Positions 32,896 through 41,231 of a stretch of DNA of 64,000 nucleotides are shown here, piece by piece. The position numbers and the translations under genes are program-made. The notes under the pieces were generated by a model. That model did not search any database and was not told the DNA's origin. It was given only the letters and a program-made list of their open reading frames with translations. Source of the DNA: Lachnospiraceae bacterium. GTDB lineage: Bacteria; Bacillota_A; Clostridia; Lachnospirales; Lachnospiraceae. Location of the stretch: positions 1 to 64,000 of the forward strand of contig JAFWYN010000028.1 in assembly GCA_017522685.1 (NCBI GenBank), in the 5' to 3' direction. Positions within the stretch are counted from its first letter, which is position 1. The number at the start of each line of letters is the position of its first letter.

Positions 32896-34113
32896 TTACT
32901 TGTTCTCAGCTTCCTGCATCTTCATTGCACGAACCTTACATGATAAACCGAAGAGGTTGATGAAACCTTCTGCATCATGGTGGTCATATAAATCACCGGT
33001 GGTGAAGGATGCAATGCTTTCATTGTACAGAGAGTAAGGAGAAGTAGTACCTGCCTTGATGATGTTACCCTTGTAAAGCTTGAACTTAACTTCACCGGTT
33101 ACATATTCCTGGGTCTTCTCGATAAATGCCTGAATTGCTTCACGTTTAGGAGTGAACCACTTTCCTTCATATACTAAATCAGCAAACTTGTTGCCCATTT
33201 CCTTCTTTAAGGTATAGGTGTCACGGTCAAGAATTAATTCCTCTAACTGCTGATGTGCTTCCATCAGGATGGTACCGCCGGGAGTCTCATATACACCACG
33301 GGACTTCATTCCAACTACACGGTTCTCTACGATATCAACGATACCGATACCATGCTTGCCGCCTAATTCGTTTAAGGTACGAACGATATCAGAGTACTTC
33401 ATAGCCTTGCCGTTTACGGAAGTAGGAACACCCTTTTCAAAGGTCATGGTTACATATTCACCTTCGTTAGGTGCCTTCTCGGGAGTAACACCAAGAACTA
33501 ATAAATGGTCGAAGTTAGGTTCGTTTGCAGGATCTTCCAGTTCAAGACCTTCATGGCTGATATGCCATAAGTTACGGTCACGGCTGTAAGAGGTATCTGC
33601 AGAGAAAGGAAGGTCGATTCCATGAGCCTTGCAGTATTCAATTTCAGATTCACGGGAATCCATGGTCCACTTGTCGTTTCTCCAAGCTGCAATAATTTTG
33701 ATATCGGGAGCAAGAGCCTTGATACCAAGCTCGAAACGAATCTGGTCGTTGCCCTTACCGGTAGCACCGTGGCAGATTGCAACAGCACCTTCCTTACGAG
33801 CGATTTCAACCAGCTTCTTAGCAATCAAAGGACGAGCCATGGAAGTACCAAGTAAGTACTTGTTTTCATAAATAGCATTTGCCTGTACGCAGGGAGATAC
33901 ATATTCGTCGCAGAATTCGTCGATTACATCTAATATGTATAATTTCTCTGCACCACAGAACTTAGCTCTTTCGTCCAGACCGTCTAATTCTTCTGCCTGT
34001 CCGCAGTCAATACAAACACAAACTACTTCGTAATCAAAGTTTTCCTTTAACCAAGGAATAATAGCGGTAGTATCAAGACCACCTGAGTACGCTAAAATAA
34101 CTTTTTCTTTCAT
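32896..34113 (-). CDS. argG: argininosuccinate synthase
   Basis: ArgG joins citrulline and aspartate with ATP to give argininosuccinate. The 405-residue protein has the P-loop [30 protein letters not shown], the citrulline/aspartate site [18 protein letters not shown], and [14 protein letters not shown]. It is transcribed away from the argCJBD cluster 5.7 kb to the right. No argH is seen in the window. The leader of about 190 bases contains repeat copy B, and TGCATAAA half-sites upstream of the promoter suggest arginine-dependent control. Confidence 0.97.
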   Translation of the reverse strand: MKEKVILAYSGGLDTTAIIPWLKENFDYEVVCVCIDCGQAEELDGLDERAKFCGAEKLYILDVIDEFCDEYVSPCVQANAIYENKYLLGTSMARPLIAKKLVEIARKEGAVAICHGATGKGNDQIRFELGIKALAPDIKIIAAWRNDKWTMDSRESEIEYCKAHGIDLPFSADTSYSRDRNLWHISHEGLELEDPANEPNFDHLLVLGVTPEKAPNEGEYVTMTFEKGVPTSVNGKAMKYSDIVRTLNELGGKHGIGIVDIVENRVVGMKSRGVYETPGGTILMEAHQQLEELILDRDTYTLKKEMGNKFADLVYEGKWFTPKREAIQAFIEKTQEYVTGEVKFKLYKGNIIKAGTTSPYSLYNESIASFTTGDLYDHHDAEGFINLFGLSCKVRAMKMQEAENK

Positions 34114-34159
34114 AAAAATAATACCTTGCCTTTCGAATAAAATATCAGATTGAGTTTTT

Positions 34160-34313
34160 GTAACTATTCAGAGCCCGCATTTGCAAAACCGCCTCTGCGA
34201 GGCTTTCCTTTTGCAAATGTGTGCTTCTCGCCATATAGCTTTAAGAAAACAGTCCTCTGTAAGTAAACTTACCGATTCTGTTTTCTTAAAGCTGCATGGC
34301 TCCGAATAGTTAC
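34160..34313 (+). repeat. two-hairpin palindromic intergenic repeat, copy B (in argG leader)
   Basis: 154 bases with ends GTAACTATTCAGAGCC (34160-34175) and GGCTCCGAATAGTTAC (34298-34313). Hairpin I: CATTTGCAAAA/TTTTGCAAATG around apical GCCTC-TGC-GAGGC. Linker TTCTCGCCATATA. Hairpin II is a perfect 16-bp stem, AGCTTTAAGAAAACAG (about 34237-34252) with CTGTTTTCTTAAAGCT (about 34278-34293). The stems differ in sequence from copy A at paired positions. The predicted argG start site falls inside the right end, so argG mRNA would carry nearly the whole element in reverse. Confidence 0.9.
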
Positions 34314-34342
34314 ACTATACAACATTTCTTTCGGGAATGCAA
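34314..34342 (-). promoter_or_regulatory. argG promoter
   Basis: Leftward TTGCAT (34342-34337), 17-base spacer, TATAGT (34319-34314). Transcription would begin near 34307, inside the right terminal repeat of copy B. Confidence 0.75.
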
Positions 34343-34352
34343 GTGCTAAATA

Positions 34353-34433
34353 TGCATAAAATAAATTGAATAATACATGGAAATATTCAAAATATGCACA
34401 TAAATGCATAAATAGTATGCATAAACGCATAAA
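34353..34433 (-). promoter_or_regulatory. ArgR-type operator cluster upstream of argG
   Basis: TGCATAAA occurs at 34353, 34405 and 34418 with CGCATAAA at 34426, and TATGCACATAAA near 34393. The same half-site is repeated upstream of argC (39568-39671). The sharing of this motif by two arginine transcription units is the evidence for an arginine regulator site. The half-sites here are mostly direct repeats rather than clean palindromes. Confidence 0.65.
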
Positions 34434-34442
34434 TATACATAT

Positions 34443-35069
34443 TTATATAAAAAAGTTACGTTCTTTATAACGAAAAGGTAAGCTGTAACGCCTCATCAGT
34501 TGTAATTCCAATGGGGAGGGCTCCTGTGTCAGACTTTTCAGCCAATAAAAGGTTTGGCGGAGGGTCATAGGAAAGAGCAACAGGAAAACCGTAAAATAAA
34601 AACCGGCTGATAGCCCTGATGTTTTCCAGGTTTGAACAAAGCTTTCATATGCTGATGCTTGTATGGGCAAGTGGATGAAAAGGGGAAGAAAAAGCAAAAG
34701 GCAGAGCAGGAAGTTGCGTACCATACAAAGGGACTCATTAAAGCGATACTCTGCGCAGAGCAGAGAGTCTTCGGAAAGTTGCTTTCTCACAGTAAGGAGC
34801 CGGAATCCGGAGGGAGCCAAAAGCAGGAAGAACAGGCTGATAAGCAGATATGTCAGGACCAGCAGTATATTGCGAAGGGTAAAAAAGGACACAAAATCAT
34901 AGTGGTAAAAGCAAAAGACTATCACAATGCCGCAAACAGTGAATACCGTATCCATAAACCAGGCGGCACATAATCCTTCCTTCCATTTGCCCAGCTGCAT
35001 AAATCGTTTTGTATATTCATGAAAGATTAGTAGGAACAAAATAAAAAGGGATATCAGAATACTATTCAT
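34443..35069 (-). CDS. multi-pass membrane protein, unknown function
   Basis: A 208-residue protein with about five hydrophobic segments (MNSILISLFILFLLIF at the N-terminus; others near 38-55, 62-82, 115-135 and 160-180). No known family recognised. I chose the ATG at 35069: GAGGAG lies just upstream and the start overlaps the previous gene's stop by 8 bases, indicating translational coupling. A longer frame to 35111 would add 14 non-hydrophobic residues. Last gene of a four-gene regulator-kinase-membrane unit; possibly the target or partner of that signalling system. Confidence 0.75.
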   Translation of the reverse strand: MNSILISLFILFLLIFHEYTKRFMQLGKWKEGLCAAWFMDTVFTVCGIVIVFCFYHYDFVSFFTLRNILLVLTYLLISLFFLLLAPSGFRLLTVRKQLSEDSLLCAEYRFNESLCMVRNFLLCLLLFLPLFIHLPIQASAYESFVQTWKTSGLSAGFYFTVFLLLFPMTLRQTFYWLKSLTQEPSPLELQLMRRYSLPFRYKERNFFI

Positions 35070-36690
35070 ACATGTTCTCCTCGTACATTTTTGTGTTTGC
35101 CCAGAATACAAAACGGGCCTTTAGTAATAGGGTATCCTTTTCGTTTCCCTGAAAACCTGCCGGCAACAATTTGGCCAGATTGGTTTGACAGAGTAAAGCA
35201 ATCAGGGAATTATACTTTTGCATATTTTCGGGATTGCCGCAAAGCATATATCCTTCAGCTTCCGTATAGGGACTGGGCATGAATTGTGCCAAAAACTCTG
35301 CCAGGGGCTGCAAAGTGCCGGAAGCAGAAGGCAGGGAAGCGTAAATGAGTGGTTCATACTCATCCATTTGATTAAAAAGTAGGGTGTGACGCTTCCATAA
35401 AGGCTTCTTATCTCTGAGGGAAACTGCAAACAGTAAGGAAAGAATATCAATCAGTCCTGCAAATAACAGAGAGAAATGTGCAATAAGTAAGGTCTCTTCC
35501 TGCTGTAAAGCTAAAATCGGTATAAAGTATAAATCAGTGATTTGAAAGCGGGAATCCGAAGTATCCAGTTTGTTATTTTCAGGTAAAACAGAGTTTAATT
35601 GCAGAATGGTGGCCATAATTTCTGAATCCATGGCAGATTTCAGTTCCATGGCAGTTGCTGTTCCGGCAGTACCATTGGGCAAAGCCGATATCAAAGAGGA
35701 ATAATCGGCCATTTGGATTTGGTTGTTTTGCCTGGCACATTGATTTAGGGCTTGGACCAACGAAGCGGGGAGAGTTGGATAACCACATAAAGAGGCCGTC
35801 TGTAAGAGGAGGTCCAAATCTGCACCCTCCTGGGTGGACAAAGAAATACCCTGAGAGGCGTTTTGGATGGCAGAAAGCAGTTTTGTGGTGAGTGTGGAAA
35901 TGATAACCGGCACAGGTGCTTCTTCAGTTGCACCTATCGTATTCTGTAAAGTGCTTAGTGCAGATGTGTTGTTCTGTAGACCGGTATTCAGTTCTTCCAT
36001 GGAAGCAAAGCCATAAGAATTTAAGATGGCGGTTCGTTGTGCGTCCGATTCCGTATTTTTGCTTTGGGAGATGCTGTTAATATATGCCTGATATGCGGCA
36101 GCATAATCCTCGTAGTTATCATACGCATTTTGACGCGGCGCTTTAAGGCCGGTACTGTACTCGGGAGAAACTTCTTCCAAAGCAGTACGGCAGGCCAGTA
36201 TATTTTCCTGTTCGGTAATCAGGGAAGTATACCGTGCCAGAATAGAAGCGGAAGCTTCCTGAACCGCTGTACGGGCGTCAGCTTGAACGGTATTTAGTTC
36301 CTCATAGCTTATTTGCTTAAGATCCTGTGAAATCCGCATATAATTCTCCTGTAAATAAGTAACAGGAGAATTTACGGAATTGTATATGCCGATATACGAA
36401 AAATAGATGGAACAGCATATAGCTGAAAAGAGCGCTATCAGTTTTAAAGGACGAACCTTTTGACGGAGGGAATTGCCAAAAAAGTAGGAGGTAGCCTGTA
36501 TGGCTATGGCAAAGCACAGGGCTGCATAAGGAAAAATATTATCCAGATATACCTTAGCACCATCCCAGGTGGTAGCAAAGGAGATTAACTGCAATAATAA
36601 GGTGACTACGGAAATCAGTATCAGCAATGCCTTGTCTGAAAAGATTGAAAATGTATTATTCTTCTTGGGTATCTTCCTCATTTTTTTCAT
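35062..36690 (-). CDS. large membrane protein with long extracytoplasmic region, unknown function
   Basis: A 542-residue protein. Three hydrophobic segments at the N-terminus (about 21-40, 51-69, 83-103), then a long Ser/Thr/Ala/Gln-rich, mostly helical region (about 104-390) with coiled-coil character, a fourth segment near 400-422 and a C-terminal domain of about 115 residues. No recognised domain. The ATG overlaps the end of the kinase gene by 35 bases and the stop overlaps the next gene by 8, so it is tightly coupled to the two-component system. It may be a stress-sensing or structural envelope protein, but this is only position-based. Confidence 0.75.
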   Translation of the reverse strand: MKKMRKIPKKNNTFSIFSDKALLILISVVTLLLQLISFATTWDGAKVYLDNIFPYAALCFAIAIQATSYFFGNSLRQKVRPLKLIALFSAICCSIYFSYIGIYNSVNSPVTYLQENYMRISQDLKQISYEELNTVQADARTAVQEASASILARYTSLITEQENILACRTALEEVSPEYSTGLKAPRQNAYDNYEDYAAAYQAYINSISQSKNTESDAQRTAILNSYGFASMEELNTGLQNNTSALSTLQNTIGATEEAPVPVIISTLTTKLLSAIQNASQGISLSTQEGADLDLLLQTASLCGYPTLPASLVQALNQCARQNNQIQMADYSSLISALPNGTAGTATAMELKSAMDSEIMATILQLNSVLPENNKLDTSDSRFQITDLYFIPILALQQEETLLIAHFSLLFAGLIDILSLLFAVSLRDKKPLWKRHTLLFNQMDEYEPLIYASLPSASGTLQPLAEFLAQFMPSPYTEAEGYMLCGNPENMQKYNSLIALLCQTNLAKLLPAGFQGNEKDTLLLKARFVFWANTKMYEENMYE

Positions 36691-38785
36691 CCTCTAACGG
36701 TTCCAAAGAAAGGGGGAAGGAAACAAAAGCGGTGAACAAATCGGCATTTAAGTCGATTGAGAAAGTGCCGCCACAGGCCTCCGTAAAGCTTTGTACAATG
36801 GAGAGACCCAGACCGCTTCCTTCTGTGGTGCGGGATGCATCCGCCCTTACAAAGCGTTCCACTATTTCTTTGGGGTCAAAATCAAGCTCTTGTCGGGATA
36901 TATTTTTTATCCGGACAAGGGCATTATCTTCCTGTTTCAATACTTCAATATATACCCTTGAGTTTTCCAAAGAATACTGGAGGGCATTTACAATCAGATT
37001 TTGGAAAATACGATACAGCTTCTCTCCGTCCGCTTCAATGATAAGGGGAGTGTCACAAATATTAGTTTTGAAGGTAAGTGTACTTTCCTGTATGCGCTCA
37101 TCCATATCTGCCAAGGTCTGATGCATCAGCTTGGTAAGGTCCAGTCTGGTTTTTTCCAGAGGAAGGTTGCCGCTGGTAGCTTTGGACAGTTCGAAAACAT
37201 CCTGCACCATACCTTTTAAGCGATAGGCTTTTTGGCGCAATGAGAGTGCATACTCCCCGGCAGGACCGGACAGCTTTTCTTCGCACAGTAAATCCGCATA
37301 ATTAATAATGGAGGTTAATGGTGTTTTCAGGTCGTGGGAAACATTGGTAATCAGCTCCACACGCATACGGTTGGAACGCAGGCTTTCCTCCACGGCGTTC
37401 TCCATACCCTTTTGGATATCCAATAGGTCTGCCTCCAAAGTTTGTAACAAAGACCATTTGCTAAGGGGGACAGTGTCCTGCAACTTTCCGGCTTTGATGT
37501 CTGAAAGATGCCCGCTAATGCAGGCAGTATCCTTTATGAAGGCCTTCAGTCGTACCCCCATAATCAGGATTGCGATACCCAAAAGGAACAGGGCAACGGA
37601 AAATCCATATAGTACTTTAGAAGATGCGATACGGGCAAGGTGAATACTGCCACGGTCAATCTGGTAAGTAAGATAACAACCTGTTAATAGGCAAAGGATC
37701 CCTGTCAATACATAAATAAAGTACAGATGCATGGCCCGCTTGTACCAGAAACGTCCTCTCAGATAATCCTTCACCGTCTGACCGAAGCCTAGAAGGATAG
37801 AGTGTTTCGGATAATCTTTATGGTTATGTAAGTAGTCTGTCATCCACAAATAGAAAACAGCACCCAGTACACCGTATAATATCAGAAAAGGAGCCGTCGC
37901 CAAGCGGCTGGCCAGAGGATGATCCCAGTTCCACAGATGACTGTAAAGTCCTATAAAATACAGAGGAATCCAAAGCAAAAGTTTACATTCCATTGGGATG
38001 CGGTTGGCAAAGGTAAGGTACTGCTTCATGGTACGCCTTATGGAGCGGAAGCAGAACAGATTGAGAAGAAGACTCAAAATACACACACAGGCACTGATAA
38101 AGAAGGTGTAAAGGAATCTCTGATAGGCCCGGGCGGTTCTTTGCAATTCCATCATATAGTCGGAAGCAAAAGTTTCTTTGGATTTTACGGCAATCATAAA
38201 ATCAGCGTTCTCTAGCACAGAGGAATCCGGCTTATATTGATAGGTAAAATACTGTTCCGGTCGAACTTCTGCCTGATACACATCCTGATCAAAAAAGGAA
38301 AGCAGTTCCAATGAACCATCATAAAAACAACATAAGATGGCATCGGTGGGCAACATAAGATGACCGTCCAGCTCTGAATACAGGGGGAAATCAACATTTC
38401 CGCTGTTCACACTGTATTTGCCCTGCTTGTTTCGGCGGGTGTGATACAGGATGTCGCTGCCGCCCTTAGCCAGCTCCTGATTAAATTGCTGAAGTGCGGT
38501 TTTGGTTACTGTGCGTCCGGCAGTGACGTTTAAAGGATGTCCGGTATCGTCTCCTGCCCCCATATGTCCAATCATACCATAGGTATACAGCTTGCTGATA
38601 TAGGTTCTAAATTCCGGCAGGTAATAAATATCACCGGTGAGAATGCCTTTTCCCTCCTGTTTGAGTGCAAAAAAGGCTTCCCTGCCCATCCATAATGAAC
38701 CACCCATTGTAAATATGGACGCGACAAGCAATAATCTGTAAAGGAATAATCGTATTTTTTTACTTGTTTTCAAGTTTGTATCCAA
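36656..38785 (-). CDS. sensor histidine kinase with multi-pass membrane region
   Basis: A 709-residue kinase. Membrane segments near 13-32, 226-246, 268-284, 298-316, 352-374 and 390-412, with an extracytoplasmic loop of about 190 residues after the first. HisKA carries His484 in LITNVSHDLKTPLTSI; the ATPase domain has the N-box (NLIVNALQYS), and GSGLGLSIVQSF. It lacks a PAS domain. The start is a TTG at 38785, inside the regulator gene (26-base overlap). A TTG at 38773 is an alternative. The partner regulator is upstream; two membrane proteins follow in the same unit. Confidence 0.9.
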   Translation of the reverse strand: MDTNLKTSKKIRLFLYRLLLVASIFTMGGSLWMGREAFFALKQEGKGILTGDIYYLPEFRTYISKLYTYGMIGHMGAGDDTGHPLNVTAGRTVTKTALQQFNQELAKGGSDILYHTRRNKQGKYSVNSGNVDFPLYSELDGHLMLPTDAILCCFYDGSLELLSFFDQDVYQAEVRPEQYFTYQYKPDSSVLENADFMIAVKSKETFASDYMMELQRTARAYQRFLYTFFISACVCILSLLLNLFCFRSIRRTMKQYLTFANRIPMECKLLLWIPLYFIGLYSHLWNWDHPLASRLATAPFLILYGVLGAVFYLWMTDYLHNHKDYPKHSILLGFGQTVKDYLRGRFWYKRAMHLYFIYVLTGILCLLTGCYLTYQIDRGSIHLARIASSKVLYGFSVALFLLGIAILIMGVRLKAFIKDTACISGHLSDIKAGKLQDTVPLSKWSLLQTLEADLLDIQKGMENAVEESLRSNRMRVELITNVSHDLKTPLTSIINYADLLCEEKLSGPAGEYALSLRQKAYRLKGMVQDVFELSKATSGNLPLEKTRLDLTKLMHQTLADMDERIQESTLTFKTNICDTPLIIEADGEKLYRIFQNLIVNALQYSLENSRVYIEVLKQEDNALVRIKNISRQELDFDPKEIVERFVRADASRTTEGSGLGLSIVQSFTEACGGTFSIDLNADLFTAFVSFPLSLEPLEDEKNEEDTQEE

Positions 38786-39458
38786 TGCCCCACACCACCT
38801 TTAAGTACTCCGGTTCTCCCGGGTTGATTTCTATTTTTTCACGAATTCTTCGAATATGTACCATAACCGTTTTTTCGCCGTTATATGCGATGGGTTCCTG
38901 CCAGACGGCAGTATATATTTCCTCAGCGGAAAAAATGCGACCGGGATGCTTCATCAAAAGTTCCATAATCTTCGTTTCCGTAGAGGTGAGCTTCACAATT
39001 TCACCATCGACCCTTAAGATATGGGAGGTGAAATCAAATTGCAGCCTTCCGATACGGACCTCCTGAGTGACGGTATGGATGCCGCCTAATTGCATATATC
39101 GGCGCAGGCCGCTGCTTACTCTTGCCAGTACCTCCTTGTAGTGGAAGGGCTTGGTGATATAATCATCGGCACCGATGGATAGTCCAAGTATTTTGTCAGA
39201 CTCCTCTGATTTGGCTGACATAATCAGGATGGGGATATTGTTGCGTTCCCGGATTTTCAGGATGGTAGAGAAGCCGTCCATTTTGGGCATCATAATATCC
39301 AAAAGCATCAGATGAATCTGTGTGGATTCTAAAATCTGCAAAGCTTCCAAACCATTATACGCACAGTAAACCTGATAGCCTTCCTTTTCGAGTTGGATTT
39401 TTAATGTGTTAACGATATCTTTGTCATCATCAACAACCAGTATTCTTTCGTGATCCAT
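38760..39458 (-). CDS. OmpR-family response regulator
   Basis: A 232-residue regulator: receiver domain with VVDDDKD, phospho-acceptor Asp54 (LMLLDIMMPK) and Lys in DDYITKPFHY; winged-helix output domain (about 135-230) with STETKIMELLMKHPGRIFSAEEIYTAVW and VVWGIGYKLE. It resembles the VanR/VncR branch. It is the first gene of the leftward four-gene unit and overlaps the kinase gene by 26 bases. A GGAGAT site lies upstream. Two 14-base direct repeats upstream (39511-39547) are candidate binding sites for itself. Confidence 0.92.
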   Translation of the reverse strand: MDHERILVVDDDKDIVNTLKIQLEKEGYQVYCAYNGLEALQILESTQIHLMLLDIMMPKMDGFSTILKIRERNNIPILIMSAKSEESDKILGLSIGADDYITKPFHYKEVLARVSSGLRRYMQLGGIHTVTQEVRIGRLQFDFTSHILRVDGEIVKLTSTETKIMELLMKHPGRIFSAEEIYTAVWQEPIAYNGEKTVMVHIRRIREKIEINPGEPEYLKVVWGIGYKLENK

Positions 39459-39510
39459 GGTATCTCCTTGTTTTAGGGTCCATAAAGGGTTTCTACTAAT
39501 AATATAGCAG

Positions 39511-39547
39511 AAAATTTTTACAAAAAAAGGAGTAAAATTCTTACAAA
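39511..39547 (-). promoter_or_regulatory. direct repeats upstream of the response regulator gene
   Basis: AAAATTTTTACAAA (39511-39524) and AAAATTCTTACAAA (39534-39547) match at 13 of 14 positions and are 23 bases apart, about two helical turns. A leftward TATATT (39506-39501) could be the -10, without a good -35 at the proper distance. This is the usual look of an activator-dependent promoter bound by an OmpR-type regulator. The rest of the 39459-39810 gap holds the argC operator and promoter. Confidence 0.55.
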
Positions 39548-39567
39548 TTTCTTAAGATTTGTTTTAG

Positions 39568-39683
39568 TTTATGCATGAATGTAGTGCATAAAAGATGTTT
39601 TATGCAGAAAATATGCATAAAACAAGTAAAAAATAATATTTTTATAAAAAACTATTGCATAATATGCATAAAAGGTGTATGAT
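39568..39683 (+). promoter_or_regulatory. argC promoter with ArgR-type palindromic operators
   Basis: Promoter TTGCAT (39655-39660), 17 bases, TATGAT (39678-39683). Operators: TTTATGCA (39568-39575)/TGCATAAA (39585-39592); TTTTATGCA (39598-39606)/TGCATAAAA (39614-39622), a perfect 9-bp inverted repeat; and a third, TTGCATAATATGCATAA (39655-39671), lying over the -35 and spacer. Three palindromes over about 100 bases fit cooperative binding of a hexameric arginine repressor. Confidence 0.75.
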
Positions 39684-39810
39684 TATGCAATCAATAGAAT
39701 GTGGATGAGAATCTTCTTCGAAAAACAGTTGAGTTTTGTACGAAGAGAGAGTATAGTAATTATGTATGCTTTAGAATGGGTAAGGTATGATTTGAAAGGA
39801 AGTAGAGATT

Positions 39811-40764
39811 ATGAGTAAGAAGATGAAGATTTTTATTGATGGTAGCGAAGGAACTACCGGACTTAGAATATATGAGCGTTTCCAGGGAAGAGATGATATC
39901 GAACTTTTAAAGATTGATTCAGAACTGAGAAAGGATATTAATGAGAGAAAGCGTTTGATTAATGCGTCAGATGTTACTTTCCTTTGTCTGCCGGATGTAG
40001 CCTCCAGAGAATCCGTTTCTTTGGTGGAAAATGAGAATGTAGTCATCATTGATGCATCTACCGCCCACAGAACAGAAAGCGGTTGGGCTTACGGTTTTCC
40101 GGAGTTGTCCGAGGCACATAGAGAAGCCATTAAAACAGGGAAGAGAATCGCAGTACCGGGATGTTATGCTACCGGATTTATTTCTTTGGTATATCCCATG
40201 ATTGCACAGGGTATTATGTCTGCCGACTATCCGGTCAGTGCATTTGGCCTTTCCGGTTACAGCGGAGCGGGCAAGAAGGTGATTGCTGCTTATGAAGCGG
40301 AAGAAAGACCGGTGGATTTCGATGCACCCAGAGAGTACGCATTGACACAATCCCACAAGCATCTGAAGGAAATGAAGGCCATCACAGGTTTGGCGAAAGA
40401 GCCTTTGTTCTCCCCTATTATCTGTGATTATTACAGCGGTATGGTGATGTCCGTGCCCGTATATACGGATATGTTGAATAAGGCGAAGACTCCGGAAGAA
40501 ATACATAAAATGTTCAGTGAGTTTTACGCAGGACAGAAGTTCGTAAAGGTCATGCCTCTGGATGCAGAAGCGGGAGAAGGGAATATGCTGGCCGGCAATG
40601 GTTGTTCCGGTTGGGACGGACTGAAAATATTCATCACCGGTAACGAAGACAGAGTGGTTCTTTCCTCTCAGTTTGATAACTTAGGGAAGGGTGCTTCCGG
40701 TGCGGCAATCCAGTGCTTAAATATTGTAATGGGTTGTGAGGAAGATAAAGGATTACAACTATGA
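39811..40764 (+). CDS. argC: N-acetyl-gamma-glutamyl-phosphate reductase, type 2
   Basis: ArgC reduces N-acetylglutamyl phosphate to the semialdehyde with NADPH. This is the short type-2 form (317 residues): N-terminal IFIDGSEGTTGLRIYERF, then FLCLPDVASRES, HRTESGWAYGFPEL and catalytic Cys118 in VPGCYATGF. Type 2 replaces the GxxGxxG start of type 1 with DGSEGTTG. It is the first gene of the arginine operon and overlaps the following acetyltransferase gene by 4 bases (ATGA). Confidence 0.96.
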   Translation: MSKKMKIFIDGSEGTTGLRIYERFQGRDDIELLKIDSELRKDINERKRLINASDVTFLCLPDVASRESVSLVENENVVIIDASTAHRTESGWAYGFPELSEAHREAIKTGKRIAVPGCYATGFISLVYPMIAQGIMSADYPVSAFGLSGYSGAGKKVIAAYEAEERPVDFDAPREYALTQSHKHLKEMKAITGLAKEPLFSPIICDYYSGMVMSVPVYTDMLNKAKTPEEIHKMFSEFYAGQKFVKVMPLDAEAGEGNMLAGNGCSGWDGLKIFITGNEDRVVLSSQFDNLGKGASGAAIQCLNIVMGCEEDKGLQL

Positions 40765-41219
40765 AAAAATATACGATTAAGACCATGACCATAGAGGATT
40801 ATGATGGTTTGTATGCACTTTGGATGACCATACACGGCTTCGGTATCCGTAGCGTGGATGACTCCAGGGAAGGTGTTGAGATGTTCTTAAAAAGAAATCC
40901 TTCCACCAGTGTGGTGGCGGTTTCCGATAGTGGGGAAATCGTGGGAGGTATTCTTTGCGGGCATGACGGACGAAGAGGTTGTCTGTACCATGTATGCGTA
41001 AGAGAGGATTACCGCAGACTGGGCATCGGCAAGGAAATGGTAGTGCATTGCATGAACGCATTGAAGGCTGAGAAAATCAATAAGGTAAGCCTGATAGCTT
41101 TCACCATAAATGATATCGGCAATGCTTTTTGGAATACCATCGGTTGGACCAAGAGAGAAGATTTGAACTATTATGATTTCACCTTGAATGAGGCGAATAT
41201 TACGGCTTTTAATAAATAG
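40761..41219 (+). CDS. GNAT acetyltransferase in arginine operon, candidate N-acetylglutamate synthase
   Basis: A 152-residue GNAT protein with acetyl-CoA motif VREDYRRLGIGKEMVVHCM (about 81-99) and a C-terminal FTINDIGNAFWNTIGW. It is overlapped by argC and followed 12 bases later by argJ, so it is an integral part of the operon. N-acetylglutamate is the first intermediate of this pathway, and short single-domain N-acetylglutamate synthases are known in other bacteria (mycobacterial ArgA). Because ArgJ can also make N-acetylglutamate and recycle it, this enzyme could supply the initial acetyl-glutamate. The GNAT call is sure; the substrate is inferred from position. Confidence 0.85.
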   Translation: MKKYTIKTMTIEDYDGLYALWMTIHGFGIRSVDDSREGVEMFLKRNPSTSVVAVSDSGEIVGGILCGHDGRRGCLYHVCVREDYRRLGIGKEMVVHCMNALKAEKINKVSLIAFTINDIGNAFWNTIGWTKREDLNYYDFTLNEANITAFNK

Positions 41220-41231
41220 GAGGAAGCAGAT

